A stretch of DNA of 64,000 nucleotides from NCBI GenBank assembly GCA_965263065.1, contig CBDHGH010000003.1, positions 62,001 through 126,000 on the forward strand, read 5' to 3'. The notes under the pieces were generated by a model that searched no databases, was not told the origin of the DNA, and worked only from the letters and a program-made list of their open reading frames with translations. The position numbers and the translations under genes are program-made. Below are positions 8,104-16,637 of this stretch, in pieces. Each line of letters opens with the position of its first letter. The first letter of the stretch is position 1. The stretch is from TK10-74A sp965263065. Lineage in GTDB: Bacteria > Chloroflexota > Dehalococcoidia > Bin125.

Positions 8104-9408
8104 ATGTCGATTGTGCAGCGCTCGCGTGGCTTGCAGCTCTCCCTGCTCGGCGATTCGGCGCGGGAGGTCATCAAGCCCGTCGTGATGCGGGCGCTCCTGC
8201 TCAAGGAGCGCGTGCAGTCGGGCGCGACCTACCCGCCGCTCGACGACGGGTTCCAGCAGAACCCGTATCCCGCCTACCGGACGTTGCGGGCCAAGGATCC
8301 GGTGCATTGGAGCGAGTTGACCCACGGCTGGGTGATCTCCCGCTTCGAGAACGTGGACGCGATCCTGCGCGACCACAAACGCTTCGGCTCCGACGAGCGC
8401 CGGGCCGGCGGCGCCGCCCCGCCCTACGTCCCGCCCTTCCCCGAGGGCCGCAGCCTGCTGGTCATCGACCCGCCCGACCACACGCGGCTGCGGGGGCTGG
8501 TGTCGCGGGCGTTCACGCCGCGCGCGATCGCGGACCTGGAGCCGCACATCACGCAGATCGTCGACGAGATGCTGGCGGCCCTGCCGGAGAATGAGCCCTT
8601 CGACCTCATGGAGCGGCTGGCGCACCCGCTGCCGATCACGGTCATCGCGGAGATGCTCGGCGTCCCGCCCGAGGACCGGGCGCGCTTCCAGTCCTGGTCC
8701 GAGCGCGTGGCGCGCATCCTGGAGCCGACGATCACGCGGGCCGAGATGGACGCCGCCCTCGTGGCCGGCGCGGAGTTGAGCGACTACTTCCGCGTGATCA
8801 TCGAGCAGCGCCGGGCGGACCCGCGGGACGACCTCATCACCCGCCTGATCACGGCCGAGGAGGAGGGCGACAAGCTCTCGATGGACGAGATGCTGTCGAT
8901 GCTGCGCCTGCTGCTCGCCGCCGGCAACGAAACGACGACCAACCTGATCGGCAACGGCATGCTGGCCCTGCTGCGGCACCCCGGCCAACTGCGCCTGCTG
9001 CAGGAGAAGCCCAGCCTCGTCGAGAGCGCCATCGAGGAACTGCTGCGCTACGACGGGCCGGTGCAGACCGACGGCCGCACGGTCCTGGAGGACATGGAGA
9101 TCGAGGGCAAGCAGCTCAAGCGCGGCCAGCCCGTGATCCTGCTGATCGGCTCGGCCAACCGCGACGCCCGCATCTACGAGCGCCCGGCCGCGCTCGACAT
9201 CGCCCGCGAGGGCCCGCCGCACGTCGCCTTCGGCCGCGGCATCCACCACTGCATCGGCGCGCCGCTGGCGCGGATGGAGGGTCGCATCGTGCTGGCGGCC
9301 CTGGTCACGCACTTCCGCGAGATCCGGCTCGTCAAGACGACGCCGCGCTTCAAGGACAACGTCGTCCTGCGCGGCCTGCGATCGCTGATGCTGGAGGTCG
9401 AGCGCTAG
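8104..9408 (+). CDS. Cytochrome P450
   Basis: Soluble bacterial-class heme monooxygenase of 434 residues. The heme-thiolate loop is FGRGIHHCIGAPLARME with the axial Cys near residue 384. The I-helix oxygen-activation motif is LAAGNETTTN and the K-helix ExxR is EELLR. There is no N-terminal membrane anchor, so it should take electrons from a ferredoxin, none of which is encoded nearby. The substrate cannot be predicted. ATG 8104 begins MSIVQRSRG. Its TAG stop shares the palindrome CTAG with the convergent Kelch gene. Confidence 0.95.
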   Translation: MSIVQRSRGLQLSLLGDSAREVIKPVVMRALLLKERVQSGATYPPLDDGFQQNPYPAYRTLRAKDPVHWSELTHGWVISRFENVDAILRDHKRFGSDERRAGGAAPPYVPPFPEGRSLLVIDPPDHTRLRGLVSRAFTPRAIADLEPHITQIVDEMLAALPENEPFDLMERLAHPLPITVIAEMLGVPPEDRARFQSWSERVARILEPTITRAEMDAALVAGAELSDYFRVIIEQRRADPRDDLITRLITAEEEGDKLSMDEMLSMLRLLLAAGNETTTNLIGNGMLALLRHPGQLRLLQEKPSLVESAIEELLRYDGPVQTDGRTVLEDMEIEGKQLKRGQPVILLIGSANRDARIYERPAALDIAREGPPHVAFGRGIHHCIGAPLARMEGRIVLAALVTHFREIRLVKTTPRFKDNVVLRGLRSLMLEVER

Positions 9409-11090
9409 CGAAAGCCCGCCGCCGGCTGGGGCCAGATCACGGCGCTCTCCAGCAGCAGCCAGAGCCCGTCGCCGTGGTTGACGGTGGAGGCGGTATTCAG
9501 TCGCGGCGGGCCGTCCGGGCGGTACACGCGGAAGTCCTGCGCGAGCGGGTCGAAGACCCAGACCGCGACCACGGCGGGGCCGAGCGCCCGCGTGATCTCC
9601 GCCAGTGCGACGCCGTCGGGGCCGGTCCAGCCGGCCAGGTTGAACCCGGGCGCCAGCGACACCGACCGCTCCCGCCCCAGGCCCGGCATGCGCCAGATCG
9701 CCGGCCGCTCCGAGAGCACCCAGAGGCCGACGCCGGCGCGCAGCACGGCCAGCCGGTTCACCGACGCCGGCACGCCCCGGCTGTATCTCAGGTAGCGGCG
9801 CTCCGCGGCATCCCAGGCGAACACGCTGCGAACGGCGGGCAGCGCCGCCAGCGCCGACGCGACCGGCGTCTCGTCGCCCGTCCAGGCGATCAGATTCCAG
9901 CCGGCCAGCAGCGCCACGTCCCGCGGCGGCGGCGGCGCGGGCGTGAAGCGCTCGGCCGAGCCCCCCGCGAGCGGGTGGTCCCCGCCGGCGATCAGCACCC
10001 GGCCGTCGGGCAGGCGGGTGGCGGTGTGGAGGCTGCGCACGACCGCGACGCGCGCCAGGAAGTCGGACTGTCCCCGGCCGCTAGGCAGGTAGAGCTCCGC
10101 CGCCGCCTCGGCCAGGGCTGGCGCGCCCAGCCCCCCGACGATGAGCACACCGCCGCCGGACAGCAGCGTGGCGCTGTGCCCGCGGCGGGCCCGGTTGAGC
10201 GGCGCGAGGGCGGTGAACGTGTTCGTCGCCGGGTCGTAGATCTCCACCGCGGCCAGGGGCCGGAAGTCGGCCGTCTCGCCGCCGCTGATCAGCACGCGGC
10301 CGTCGGGCAGCGCGACGGCGGCGTGCTCCCGGCGCGGCTCGGCCATCGGCCCGGCGGGCGCGAAGGCGCCACCGGCGGGGTCGTAGATCTCGGGGGCCGC
10401 GGGCGCGCCGTCGGGGCCCTTGCCGCCGGCGATCAGCACCCGGCCGTCGGGCAGGCGGGTGGCGCTGTGACCGGCCCGGCCCACCGACATCGCGCCGGTC
10501 GCGCGGAAGCTGTCGCGGGCGGGGTCGTAGATCTCGGCGCTGGCCAACTCCGACCCCGCGCCGCCTCTGATCCCCCCCGCGATGAGCACGCGGCCGTCGT
10601 CCAGCAGGGTGGCGGTGTGCAGCGCGCGTGGCCCCCGCAGCGGGCCGGCCTGCACGAACGTCCCACGCGCGACATCGAACCGCTCCGCCGTCTGGATCGG
10701 CTGGTGGGGCTGGCTGTTGCCCCCGGCGATCAGCACCGTGCCGTCGTCGAGCAGCGTGGCCGTGTGGCCGGTGCGGGGCAGGCTCATGGCGCCCGCGTCC
10801 CGGAAGACGCCGCCATCCGGCACGAACAACTCGGCGGCCGCCGTGTTCAGCGACTCGCCTTGCAGGGTGCCGCCAGTGATCAGCACGCGCCCATCGGGCA
10901 GGGCCGTGGCCTGATGCGAGAAGCGGGCGGTGAGCAGGTCGGGCAGCAGGTCGAACTGCGACGGCGACTGTCCGCCGGCCGGTCGCGTCGGGACCAGCGC
11001 CCCCGTCAGCGCCGCTGTCAGCAGCGCGACGCAGAGCAGGACGATCCCGATCAACGCCCGGCGGCCTGATCGGCGGTGGAGCAACATCAC
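9405..11090 (-). CDS. Secreted Kelch-repeat protein with duplicated C-terminal domain
   Basis: 561 residues. An N-terminal signal peptide (RRALIGIVLLCVALLTAALTG) predicts export. About six Kelch-type blades follow (residues about 55-385), each carrying a version of DGRVLIAGG plus a Tyr/Phe-Asp-Pro segment, as in a beta-propeller. The last 170 residues contain two copies of an 80-residue unit built as GWNLIAWTG, then VFAWDA, then GLWVLSERPAIW, and GFNLAGWTG, then VWVFDP, then GLWLLLESAVIW. Ligands or partners are unknown. Its stop codon overlaps that of the P450 in CTAG. ATG 11090 was taken; ATG 11087 is equally possible. Confidence 0.8.
   Translation of the reverse strand: MMLLHRRSGRRALIGIVLLCVALLTAALTGALVPTRPAGGQSPSQFDLLPDLLTARFSHQATALPDGRVLITGGTLQGESLNTAAAELFVPDGGVFRDAGAMSLPRTGHTATLLDDGTVLIAGGNSQPHQPIQTAERFDVARGTFVQAGPLRGPRALHTATLLDDGRVLIAGGIRGGAGSELASAEIYDPARDSFRATGAMSVGRAGHSATRLPDGRVLIAGGKGPDGAPAAPEIYDPAGGAFAPAGPMAEPRREHAAVALPDGRVLISGGETADFRPLAAVEIYDPATNTFTALAPLNRARRGHSATLLSGGGVLIVGGLGAPALAEAAAELYLPSGRGQSDFLARVAVVRSLHTATRLPDGRVLIAGGDHPLAGGSAERFTPAPPPPRDVALLAGWNLIAWTGDETPVASALAALPAVRSVFAWDAAERRYLRYSRGVPASVNRLAVLRAGVGLWVLSERPAIWRMPGLGRERSVSLAPGFNLAGWTGPDGVALAEITRALGPAVVAVWVFDPLAQDFRVYRPDGPPRLNTASTVNHGDGLWLLLESAVIWPQPAAGFR
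9408..9914 (-). other. Duplicated C-terminal domain of the Kelch protein
   Basis: Two tandem copies of an unrecognised unit of about 80 residues. Both start with a Gly-Trp/Phe-Asn-Leu-Ala-Trp/Gly-Trp-Thr-Gly core, continue through an aromatic Val-Phe-x-x-Asp strand and a Tyr-rich strand, and end with Gly-Leu-Trp followed by an Ile-Trp pair. The internal repeat is evident by eye. It could be a surface or cell-wall-binding module; this is inference. Confidence 0.55.
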
Positions 11091-11171
11091 GCATCCCGAG
11101 CCGGCGACCCTGCTGACCGTACATCGCGCGGGGGCTCTCTTGCCAGCGCGCGGGCCCAGCGAAGGGGGGAT

Positions 11172-11996
11172 CTAGGCGCTCTCCGACAGGAAGCCGGCGA
11201 CCAACGCCCCGAACCGGCCGGACTGCTCGAGGTGCACGGCGTGACCGGCGTCCGGCACGACCGCCAGCCGTCCGTCCGGCAGCCGCTCCGCCATCGCCGC
11301 AGCATGATCACAATACGCGGGGTCGAGCGCGCCGGCGACCAGCAGCGCCGGGCAGCGCAGCCCGCCCAGCGCGTCGAGCACGGGGGGATCGGCGCCGGCG
11401 CCGGCCACGCGGAGGCTGGCGGCGAGGCCGGCCGGATCGTTGCGCAGGCGCTGCGCGCGCAGCGCGGCACGGGCCGCGGACGGCAACCGCCGCTGGCTCT
11501 CCCAGATCGGTAGCGACTGCCAGTAGTCGACGAAGGCGGGCACGCCCTCCCGCTCGATCCGATCGGCCAGAGCGCGGTCGGCCGTCACCCGGCGCGCCCG
11601 CGCCGTCGCGTCGGCGATGCCGGGCGAGGCGCTCACCGCGACCAGCGCCGAGACGCGCTCGGGCGCACACAACGCCAGCCGCAGCGCGACGCGCCCGCCC
11701 ATCGAGTACCCCAGCAACGCGAACTCCGCGACGCCACGATCGTCCATCGCCTGCAGCAGCGCATCGATGGTGGAGGAGATGTCGGCGGCGACCGGGGCCT
11801 CGGGCGACCCAAGCGAGCGCCCGTGGCCGGGCAGGTCGGCCGCCAGCTGACGCACGCCCGGCCAGGCGTCGCGGAAGGGGCGCCATGTATCGGCGGCGCC
11901 CGTGAAGCCGTGCAGCAGCAGCAACGGCCGGCCCGCGCCCGACTCCTCGATCTGGAGCCGGATGTGGAGCCGCGAGTCGGGCCGGGCGGCGCTCAT
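11172..11996 (-). CDS. menH: Alpha/beta hydrolase, probable MenH (SHCHC synthase)
   Basis: Third gene of a menF-menD-menH operon, so the likely reaction is pyruvate elimination giving 2-succinyl-6-hydroxycyclohexadiene carboxylate in menaquinone synthesis (EC 4.2.99.20). The 274-residue protein has the oxyanion segment LLLHGFTGAADTW, the nucleophile elbow LLGYSMGGRVALR, the MenH-like cap segment LPIWESQRRL, and a C-terminal His in PDAGHAVHLEQ. ATG 11996 overlaps the menD stop as ATGA, indicating coupling. Family resemblance alone could not separate it from other alpha/beta hydrolases; the operon decides. Confidence 0.88.
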   Translation of the reverse strand: MSAARPDSRLHIRLQIEESGAGRPLLLLHGFTGAADTWRPFRDAWPGVRQLAADLPGHGRSLGSPEAPVAADISSTIDALLQAMDDRGVAEFALLGYSMGGRVALRLALCAPERVSALVAVSASPGIADATARARRVTADRALADRIEREGVPAFVDYWQSLPIWESQRRLPSAARAALRAQRLRNDPAGLAASLRVAGAGADPPVLDALGGLRCPALLVAGALDPAYCDHAAAMAERLPDGRLAVVPDAGHAVHLEQSGRFGALVAGFLSESA

Positions 11997-13780
11997 GCCA
12001 GCGCGTCCCGGACGCGTCGCCACATCGCCTCGTGCAGGGCCGCGTTGGCGGCGCGCTCGGTGGTCACCTCGATCAGTTGCGCGCCGTCGCGGCCCAGGGA
12101 GTCGGCCAGCGCCTCGCGGTAGGCCTGCGGCGTGCCGGGGCGCACGTAGTCGAGCCCGTACTGCGCGGCGGCGTGCTCGAAGCGCAGCCCGTGCGGCGTG
12201 CCGAATAGCGGCTCGAACTCGGGCACGCGGCGGGCCTGGGGCAGCATCGAGAAGATGCCGCCGCCGTCGTTGTTGAGCACGACGATCGTCGCCGCCAGCC
12301 CGAAGCGCCCGGCGGCGAGCAGACCGTTCATGTCGTGGTAGGCCGAGAGGTCGCCCAGGACGAGCGCCAGCGGGCTCTGCGGGCGGGCGGCCGCGATCCC
12401 AAGCGCCGTCGACACGACGCCGTCGATGCCGCTGGCGCCGCGGTTGCCGTAGACGTGCAGCGGCGCCGGGCCGGGGCGGAGCACCGTGTCGAGGTCGCGG
12501 ATCGGCATGCTGTTCCCCGCGACGATCGCGGCGCCGGGCGGCAGCGCGTCGAGCAGATCGCGGATCGCGCCGGGCTCCGTGAGGCCGTCGGCCAGGCCGG
12601 CGTCGCGTATGCCAGCGTCAACAGCCTGGGAAGCACGACGCTCGCCCTCCCGCCATGCCGCGAGCCAGGCCGCATCCGCCGCCGGCGGCGCCGCCAGTGC
12701 CCCCAGCAAACGACGGCAGACCGCGGTCGGGTCGGCGTCGAGGGAGCGGGTGGCGCGCAGGTCGGGGTCGTTCCAGCGCCCGGGCTCGGCGATCACCACC
12801 TGCTCCGCGTCCGCGAGCCCCGCCAGGAACGTGCCCAGCGCCTTTGACGTCGGCGTCCTGCCGACGCGCAGCACGACCTCGGGCCGCAGATCGGGGCCGG
12901 CCGGGGCGCGCAGCAACGCGTCGTACCCGGCGATGACGTGGCTGCGATCGTGCGGGCCGCGTCGCAGCTGTGAGAGCGGGTCGGCCAGGATCGGATAGCC
13001 CAGCGCGGCGGCGAGGCCGGTGATCGCCTGGACGCTGTCGGGGGCGTGCTGCGGCCCCGCGACGATCAGCCCGCGCCGCCGCTCCCCCACCAGCGACGCC
13101 AGCGCCGCGATGTCGCCGGTCGCCGGCTCGACCCGCGGCGGCGGCCCCGTGCGATCGGGCGCGAGCACGGCGGGGGGCGGCAGGTCGGGGATCAGCGGCT
13201 CGCGGAAGGGGAGGTTGAGGTGCACCGGCCCGGCGGGCGCGGCCGTCGCGAGGACGGGGGCGCGTCGGCCCCAGTGCCGGGCCGCGCCGGCGGCCGCATC
13301 GCCGGGGACGGGCAGGGGCGCCTCGGCGAAGGCCTTGGCGTGGCCGCCGTACAGGCGCAGTTGATCGACGGTCTGATTGGCGCCCACCCCGCGCAGCTCC
13401 GGGGGACGGTCGGCGGTCAGGACGACGAGCGGCAGGCCCGCCGTGGCCGCCTCCGCGACGGCCGGCGCGAAGTTGAGCGCGGCGCTGCCCGAGGTGCAGA
13501 GCAGCGCGACGGGCGCATGGCTGGCCTGGGCCAGCCCCAGCGCGAAGTAGGCGCAGGAGCGTTCGTCGAGGTGGATCCAGGTGCGCAGGGCGGGATGGCG
13601 CTGCACCGCCACCGCGACCGGCGTGGAGCGCGAGCCGGGGCAGAGGCAGACGTCGTGGACGCCCCCGGCGACGAGCCCGTCGGCCAACGCGGCGACGAAC
13701 AGGCCCAGCGCGCGCTCCGAGGCGTCCGCCGGGGCGCCCTCCCGGGAGTGCGCGGGGTCGTCAGCGGGCGGGGGGCGCAT
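11993..13780 (-). CDS. menD: 2-succinyl-5-enolpyruvyl-6-hydroxy-3-cyclohexene-1-carboxylate synthase
   Basis: Thiamine-diphosphate enzyme joining isochorismate and 2-oxoglutarate in menaquinone synthesis (EC 2.2.1.9). Of 595 residues, the N-terminal Pyr domain shows CPGSRSTPV, HLDERSCAYFALGLA and CTSGSAALNFAPAVAEA. The segment LTADRPPELRGVGANQTVDQ is a MenD hallmark. The C-terminal PP domain has GNSMPIRDLD, the ThDP/Mg motif LGDLSAYHDMNGLL, and NNDGGGIFSML. The start was set at ATG 13780, which overlaps the end of menF by 20 bases; an upstream in-frame start would overlap menF much more. Confidence 0.95.
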   Translation of the reverse strand: MRPPPADDPAHSREGAPADASERALGLFVAALADGLVAGGVHDVCLCPGSRSTPVAVAVQRHPALRTWIHLDERSCAYFALGLAQASHAPVALLCTSGSAALNFAPAVAEAATAGLPLVVLTADRPPELRGVGANQTVDQLRLYGGHAKAFAEAPLPVPGDAAAGAARHWGRRAPVLATAAPAGPVHLNLPFREPLIPDLPPPAVLAPDRTGPPPRVEPATGDIAALASLVGERRRGLIVAGPQHAPDSVQAITGLAAALGYPILADPLSQLRRGPHDRSHVIAGYDALLRAPAGPDLRPEVVLRVGRTPTSKALGTFLAGLADAEQVVIAEPGRWNDPDLRATRSLDADPTAVCRRLLGALAAPPAADAAWLAAWREGERRASQAVDAGIRDAGLADGLTEPGAIRDLLDALPPGAAIVAGNSMPIRDLDTVLRPGPAPLHVYGNRGASGIDGVVSTALGIAAARPQSPLALVLGDLSAYHDMNGLLAAGRFGLAATIVVLNNDGGGIFSMLPQARRVPEFEPLFGTPHGLRFEHAAAQYGLDYVRPGTPQAYREALADSLGRDGAQLIEVTTERAANAALHEAMWRRVRDALA

Positions 13781-15209
13781 CGCCGCCGATGGCGACGCCC
13801 AACGCGTCGCGCACCGCCACCATCTTGAGCCGCGCCTCGCGCCACTCGAGTTCGGGGTCGCTGCCCTGCACGATGCCGCAGCCGGCGTACAGCGCCGCCC
13901 GGCGCCCCCGCACCAGGGCCGAGCGCAACGCCACGACGGCGTCCCCCTCGCCACCGCGATCCCCGCGCGACCAGCCCACGGGGCCCGCGTACCAGCCCCG
14001 GTCGAAGGGCTCGAGCTCGGCCGCGCGGTCGGCCTCCCGCGGCGTCGCGCCGACGGCCGGCGTCGGGTGCAGCGTGTCGATCAAGTCCAGCAACCCCCGC
14101 GGCTCGGCCAGCGTGCCGCAGACCGGCGTGAGGAGGTGCGATAGATCGGGCAGGGTCATCAGCTCGGGCGTCTCTGGAACGTGCAGGCGCCGGCAGATCG
14201 GCGACAGCCGCTCGCGCAGCGCCTCGACGACGAAGGCGTGCTCGCGCCGCTCCTTGCCGTCCTGCAGCAGCCAGTTGCCGTCGCCCGCGCCGCGCGACGT
14301 GCCGGCCAGCGCGGCCGCGGCGATGCGGTCGCCGCGCAGGCCGACCAACTCCTCCGGCGACGCGCCCAGGAACGTCGAGCCGCCGCGTCGCAGCGCGAAG
14401 ATGGTGGCGCTGGGGAAGCGGTCGCGCAGGGCGCGCAGCACCCGCGTGACGTCGATGGGGGAGGCGGCTCCGGCGCAGATGCGACGGGCCAGCACCTGCT
14501 TGCGCAGCCGGCCCGCGGCGATCGCGCGCAGCACCTCGCGCACGCTGTCGTCCCACCAGCCGTGGCCGGGATCGTCGTGCAGTTGCAGACGGGCGCCGCC
14601 CGGCGCGGGCCCGTCCGGAGAGGGGCCGCCGGGGCGGGCGCGGAGGGCGACCTCGGCCAGGGCCGTGGTCGCGGGTACATCCCCCGGCGCGACGAGTTGC
14701 AGCTGGACGCTCGTCGCCGACGCGCGGCGCTCCAGCACGACGGACGGGGCGACCCAGGCGCCGCGCGGCCAGTCGCGCCAAACCGAGTCGCCGGGCGGCG
14801 CGGCATCCGCGAAGGCGAAGCCCCCGGCCGCGAACGGCGCCACGGGGTGGGCCGGCGTCGGCGCCCCGGGTACGACGACCGCCGCATCGACGGCGTCATC
14901 GACGGTCCGGCGCCACCAGCGCGCCGCCTCGGCAAGGCGGTCGGGGCCGGACACTTCGATCGCCGTCGCCGTGCCGAGCGCCAGCAGCCCGAAGTCCTGC
15001 GCGGGCTGTTCCCAGTAGAAGGCGTCGCAGCTGGTCGCGGCGAAGGCGTCGAGCAGATCGGGCAGCGGGGCCGACTGCGCCGCCACGACGAGCGCGCCGT
15101 CGTGGCGCGCGGCGGCCTCGGACAGTTGCGCGGCCAGTGGCGCGGACAGCGCCGACAGCGCCGACAGCGCCGACAGCGGGGATCGCGTCACGACCGGGGA
15201 GGCTGACAT
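13761..15209 (-). CDS. menF: Isochorismate synthase MenF
   Basis: Converts chorismate to isochorismate, the first menaquinone-specific step (EC 5.4.4.2). It has 482 residues, with the chorismate-binding domain in the C-terminal half: RKQVLARRI, FLGASPEELVGLRG, ALAGTSRG, HAFVVEALRERLSPIC, LTPVCGTL and LHPTPAVGATPR, ending with YAGCGIVQGSDPELEW (metal-binding Glu). LHPTPAVGG-like motifs separate it from anthranilate synthase. The N terminus contains the repeated LSALSALSA encoded by 9-base repeats. ATG 15209 has GGAG upstream. First gene of the men operon, preceded by a perfect palindrome at 15231-15254. Confidence 0.93.
   Translation of the reverse strand: MSASPVVTRSPLSALSALSALSAPLAAQLSEAAARHDGALVVAAQSAPLPDLLDAFAATSCDAFYWEQPAQDFGLLALGTATAIEVSGPDRLAEAARWWRRTVDDAVDAAVVVPGAPTPAHPVAPFAAGGFAFADAAPPGDSVWRDWPRGAWVAPSVVLERRASATSVQLQLVAPGDVPATTALAEVALRARPGGPSPDGPAPGGARLQLHDDPGHGWWDDSVREVLRAIAAGRLRKQVLARRICAGAASPIDVTRVLRALRDRFPSATIFALRRGGSTFLGASPEELVGLRGDRIAAAALAGTSRGAGDGNWLLQDGKERREHAFVVEALRERLSPICRRLHVPETPELMTLPDLSHLLTPVCGTLAEPRGLLDLIDTLHPTPAVGATPREADRAAELEPFDRGWYAGPVGWSRGDRGGEGDAVVALRSALVRGRRAALYAGCGIVQGSDPELEWREARLKMVAVRDALGVAIGGDAPPAR
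15145..15178. repeat. 9-bp tandem repeat inside menF
   Basis: GACAGCGCC is repeated just under four times in frame, giving the Leu-Ser-Ala repeats near the MenF N terminus. It lies before the conserved domain and probably has no functional cost. Confidence 0.7.
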
Positions 15210-15230
15210 ACGTCGCTCCGAGTCCCGCCC

Positions 15231-15254
15231 AAAACCGACTGGCGGGTCGGTTTT
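15231..15254. promoter_or_regulatory. Perfect palindrome upstream of menF (operator or terminator-like)
   Basis: AAAACCGAC, a 6-base spacer, then GTCGGTTTT: 9-bp perfect arms. It lies between the amidase stop (15327) and menF ATG (15209), both on the minus strand. Only 21 bases separate it from menF, too few for a promoter, so it would lie in the menF leader or overlap its start site; a TACCAT -10-like hexamer is just upstream. The flanking A and T runs also allow a weak bidirectional terminator. Both readings are inference. Confidence 0.5.
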
Positions 15255-15326
15255 CATGGTAGGCAATGGCGGCGGAGGAAGGAAGGGGCCCGGGGTCGTG
15301 AGGACGACTTCGGCGCCACACGCCGG

Positions 15327-16628
15327 TCACCGCAGCGCGGCTTCGAGCTCCAGCGCCCAGGCCAGCAGGCGCTCGTCGTCCCCGGCACGCGCGATCACCT
15401 GCACCCCGACCGGCAGCCCGTCGACGGTCCCGGCGGGCAGCGCGATCGCCGGCAGCCCGGCGTGGGTCCAGGGCAGATTCATCCGCGGGGATCCGGTCGC
15501 GTCGAGGCCGGCCGGGGCGGGGCCCGGTGCGGCCGGCGCGATCCAGGCGTCGATGCCGGCGGCGGTCATCCGCCGGGTCAACGCGTCGCGGAGTTGGGCG
15601 GGGCCCGCGCGCGCCGCCGCCAGCGCGGACGCGCTCACCCGGCAGCCGCGGTCGTAGAGGCCGGCCGAGCCGCCGCGATAGAGTGCGCCCCACTCGGCGA
15701 ACCAAGCGCGGTGGACAGCGGCGAACTCCGCCGCGATGAGGTCGTCGTGGCGCACGTTGACGGCCTTGATGTCGGCCAGCGCATCGACCTCGGTCACGCG
15801 GTACCCGGCCGCCTCCAACCGGCCGATCGCCTCGTCGAACGCCGCCCGGCCCTGCGGCTGCGCCTGCTCCAGGTAGGGCCCCGCGGGCACGCCGAGCAGC
15901 GGCCGCCCGGCCTGCCCGGCCGGCGCCCAGCCGTCGAGCAGCGCCTCGGCGGCGAGGGCGGCCCCCGCGACATCCTGGGTGAACGTGCCCACGGTGTCGA
16001 CGGTGCGCGAGAGCGGGATCACGCCGTCGCTGGGGACGCGCCCGTAGCTCGGCTTGAAGCCCACGATCCCGCAGAACGCCGCCGGTCGCAGCACCGAGCC
16101 GATGGTCTGCGTGCCCAGCGCCAGCGGCACGATCCCGGCGGCGACGGCCGCCGCGGAGCCCGAGCTGGAGCCGCCGGGCGTCCGGGCGCGGTCGTGGGGG
16201 TTGGCGGTCGCGCCGGCCTCCAGGTAGGCGAATTCGGTCGTCACGGTCTTGCCCAGCGCGATCGCCCCGGCCCGCCGCAGGCGCGCGACCGACGTCGCCT
16301 CGGGCATCGCGAAGAGCTCCGTGGGCAGGGCGCTGCCGCCGCGCGTCGGCAGCCCGTCGACGGCGAAGATGTCCTTCACGCCCAGCAGCGCGCCGAAGAG
16401 CGGCGGCGGCCCGCTCGCCCGCGAGTCCGACGACCGCGTGCGCAACGCCGCGACCGCGGCGCGGACGCGGGCCGCCCGGCCCGGCTCGGGGACGAGGGCG
16501 CGAAGGTCGGGCGCGGTCTCCTCGGCACGCGCCAGGGCGGCCTCGACGTGCTCCCCCAGATCGATCCGGCCGGCGCGCAGGTCGGCGACGGTCTCGGCCA
16601 GGGGCAGCGGGCACGCGAGCGACGGCAT
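15327..16628 (-). CDS. Amidase signature family protein
   Basis: Ser-cisSer-Lys amidohydrolase of 433 residues. The catalytic Lys is in LLGVKDIFAVDG (about residue 84), the cis-Ser in PGGSSSGSAAAVAAG, and the acyl-enzyme Ser in LGTQTIGSVLRPAAFCG. The next segment, VGFKPSYGRV, also fits the family. It is not GatA, since no gatB/gatC accompany it and it lacks the usual GatA length. It is more like carbamoyl or aryl-acylamidases; the substrate is unknown. ATG 16628 follows the upstream phosphatase stop by 9 bases, so it is last in a four-gene minus-strand operon. Confidence 0.88.
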   Translation of the reverse strand: MPSLACPLPLAETVADLRAGRIDLGEHVEAALARAEETAPDLRALVPEPGRAARVRAAVAALRTRSSDSRASGPPPLFGALLGVKDIFAVDGLPTRGGSALPTELFAMPEATSVARLRRAGAIALGKTVTTEFAYLEAGATANPHDRARTPGGSSSGSAAAVAAGIVPLALGTQTIGSVLRPAAFCGIVGFKPSYGRVPSDGVIPLSRTVDTVGTFTQDVAGAALAAEALLDGWAPAGQAGRPLLGVPAGPYLEQAQPQGRAAFDEAIGRLEAAGYRVTEVDALADIKAVNVRHDDLIAAEFAAVHRAWFAEWGALYRGGSAGLYDRGCRVSASALAAARAGPAQLRDALTRRMTAAGIDAWIAPAAPGPAPAGLDATGSPRMNLPWTHAGLPAIALPAGTVDGLPVGVQVIARAGDDERLLAWALELEAALR

Positions 16629-16637
16629 GCGCGCAGA

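Noticed and set aside
9474..11069. Plus-strand open frame opposite the Kelch gene
   Set aside because: Antisense shadow with no recognisable motif; the minus-strand frame has the signal peptide and repeats.
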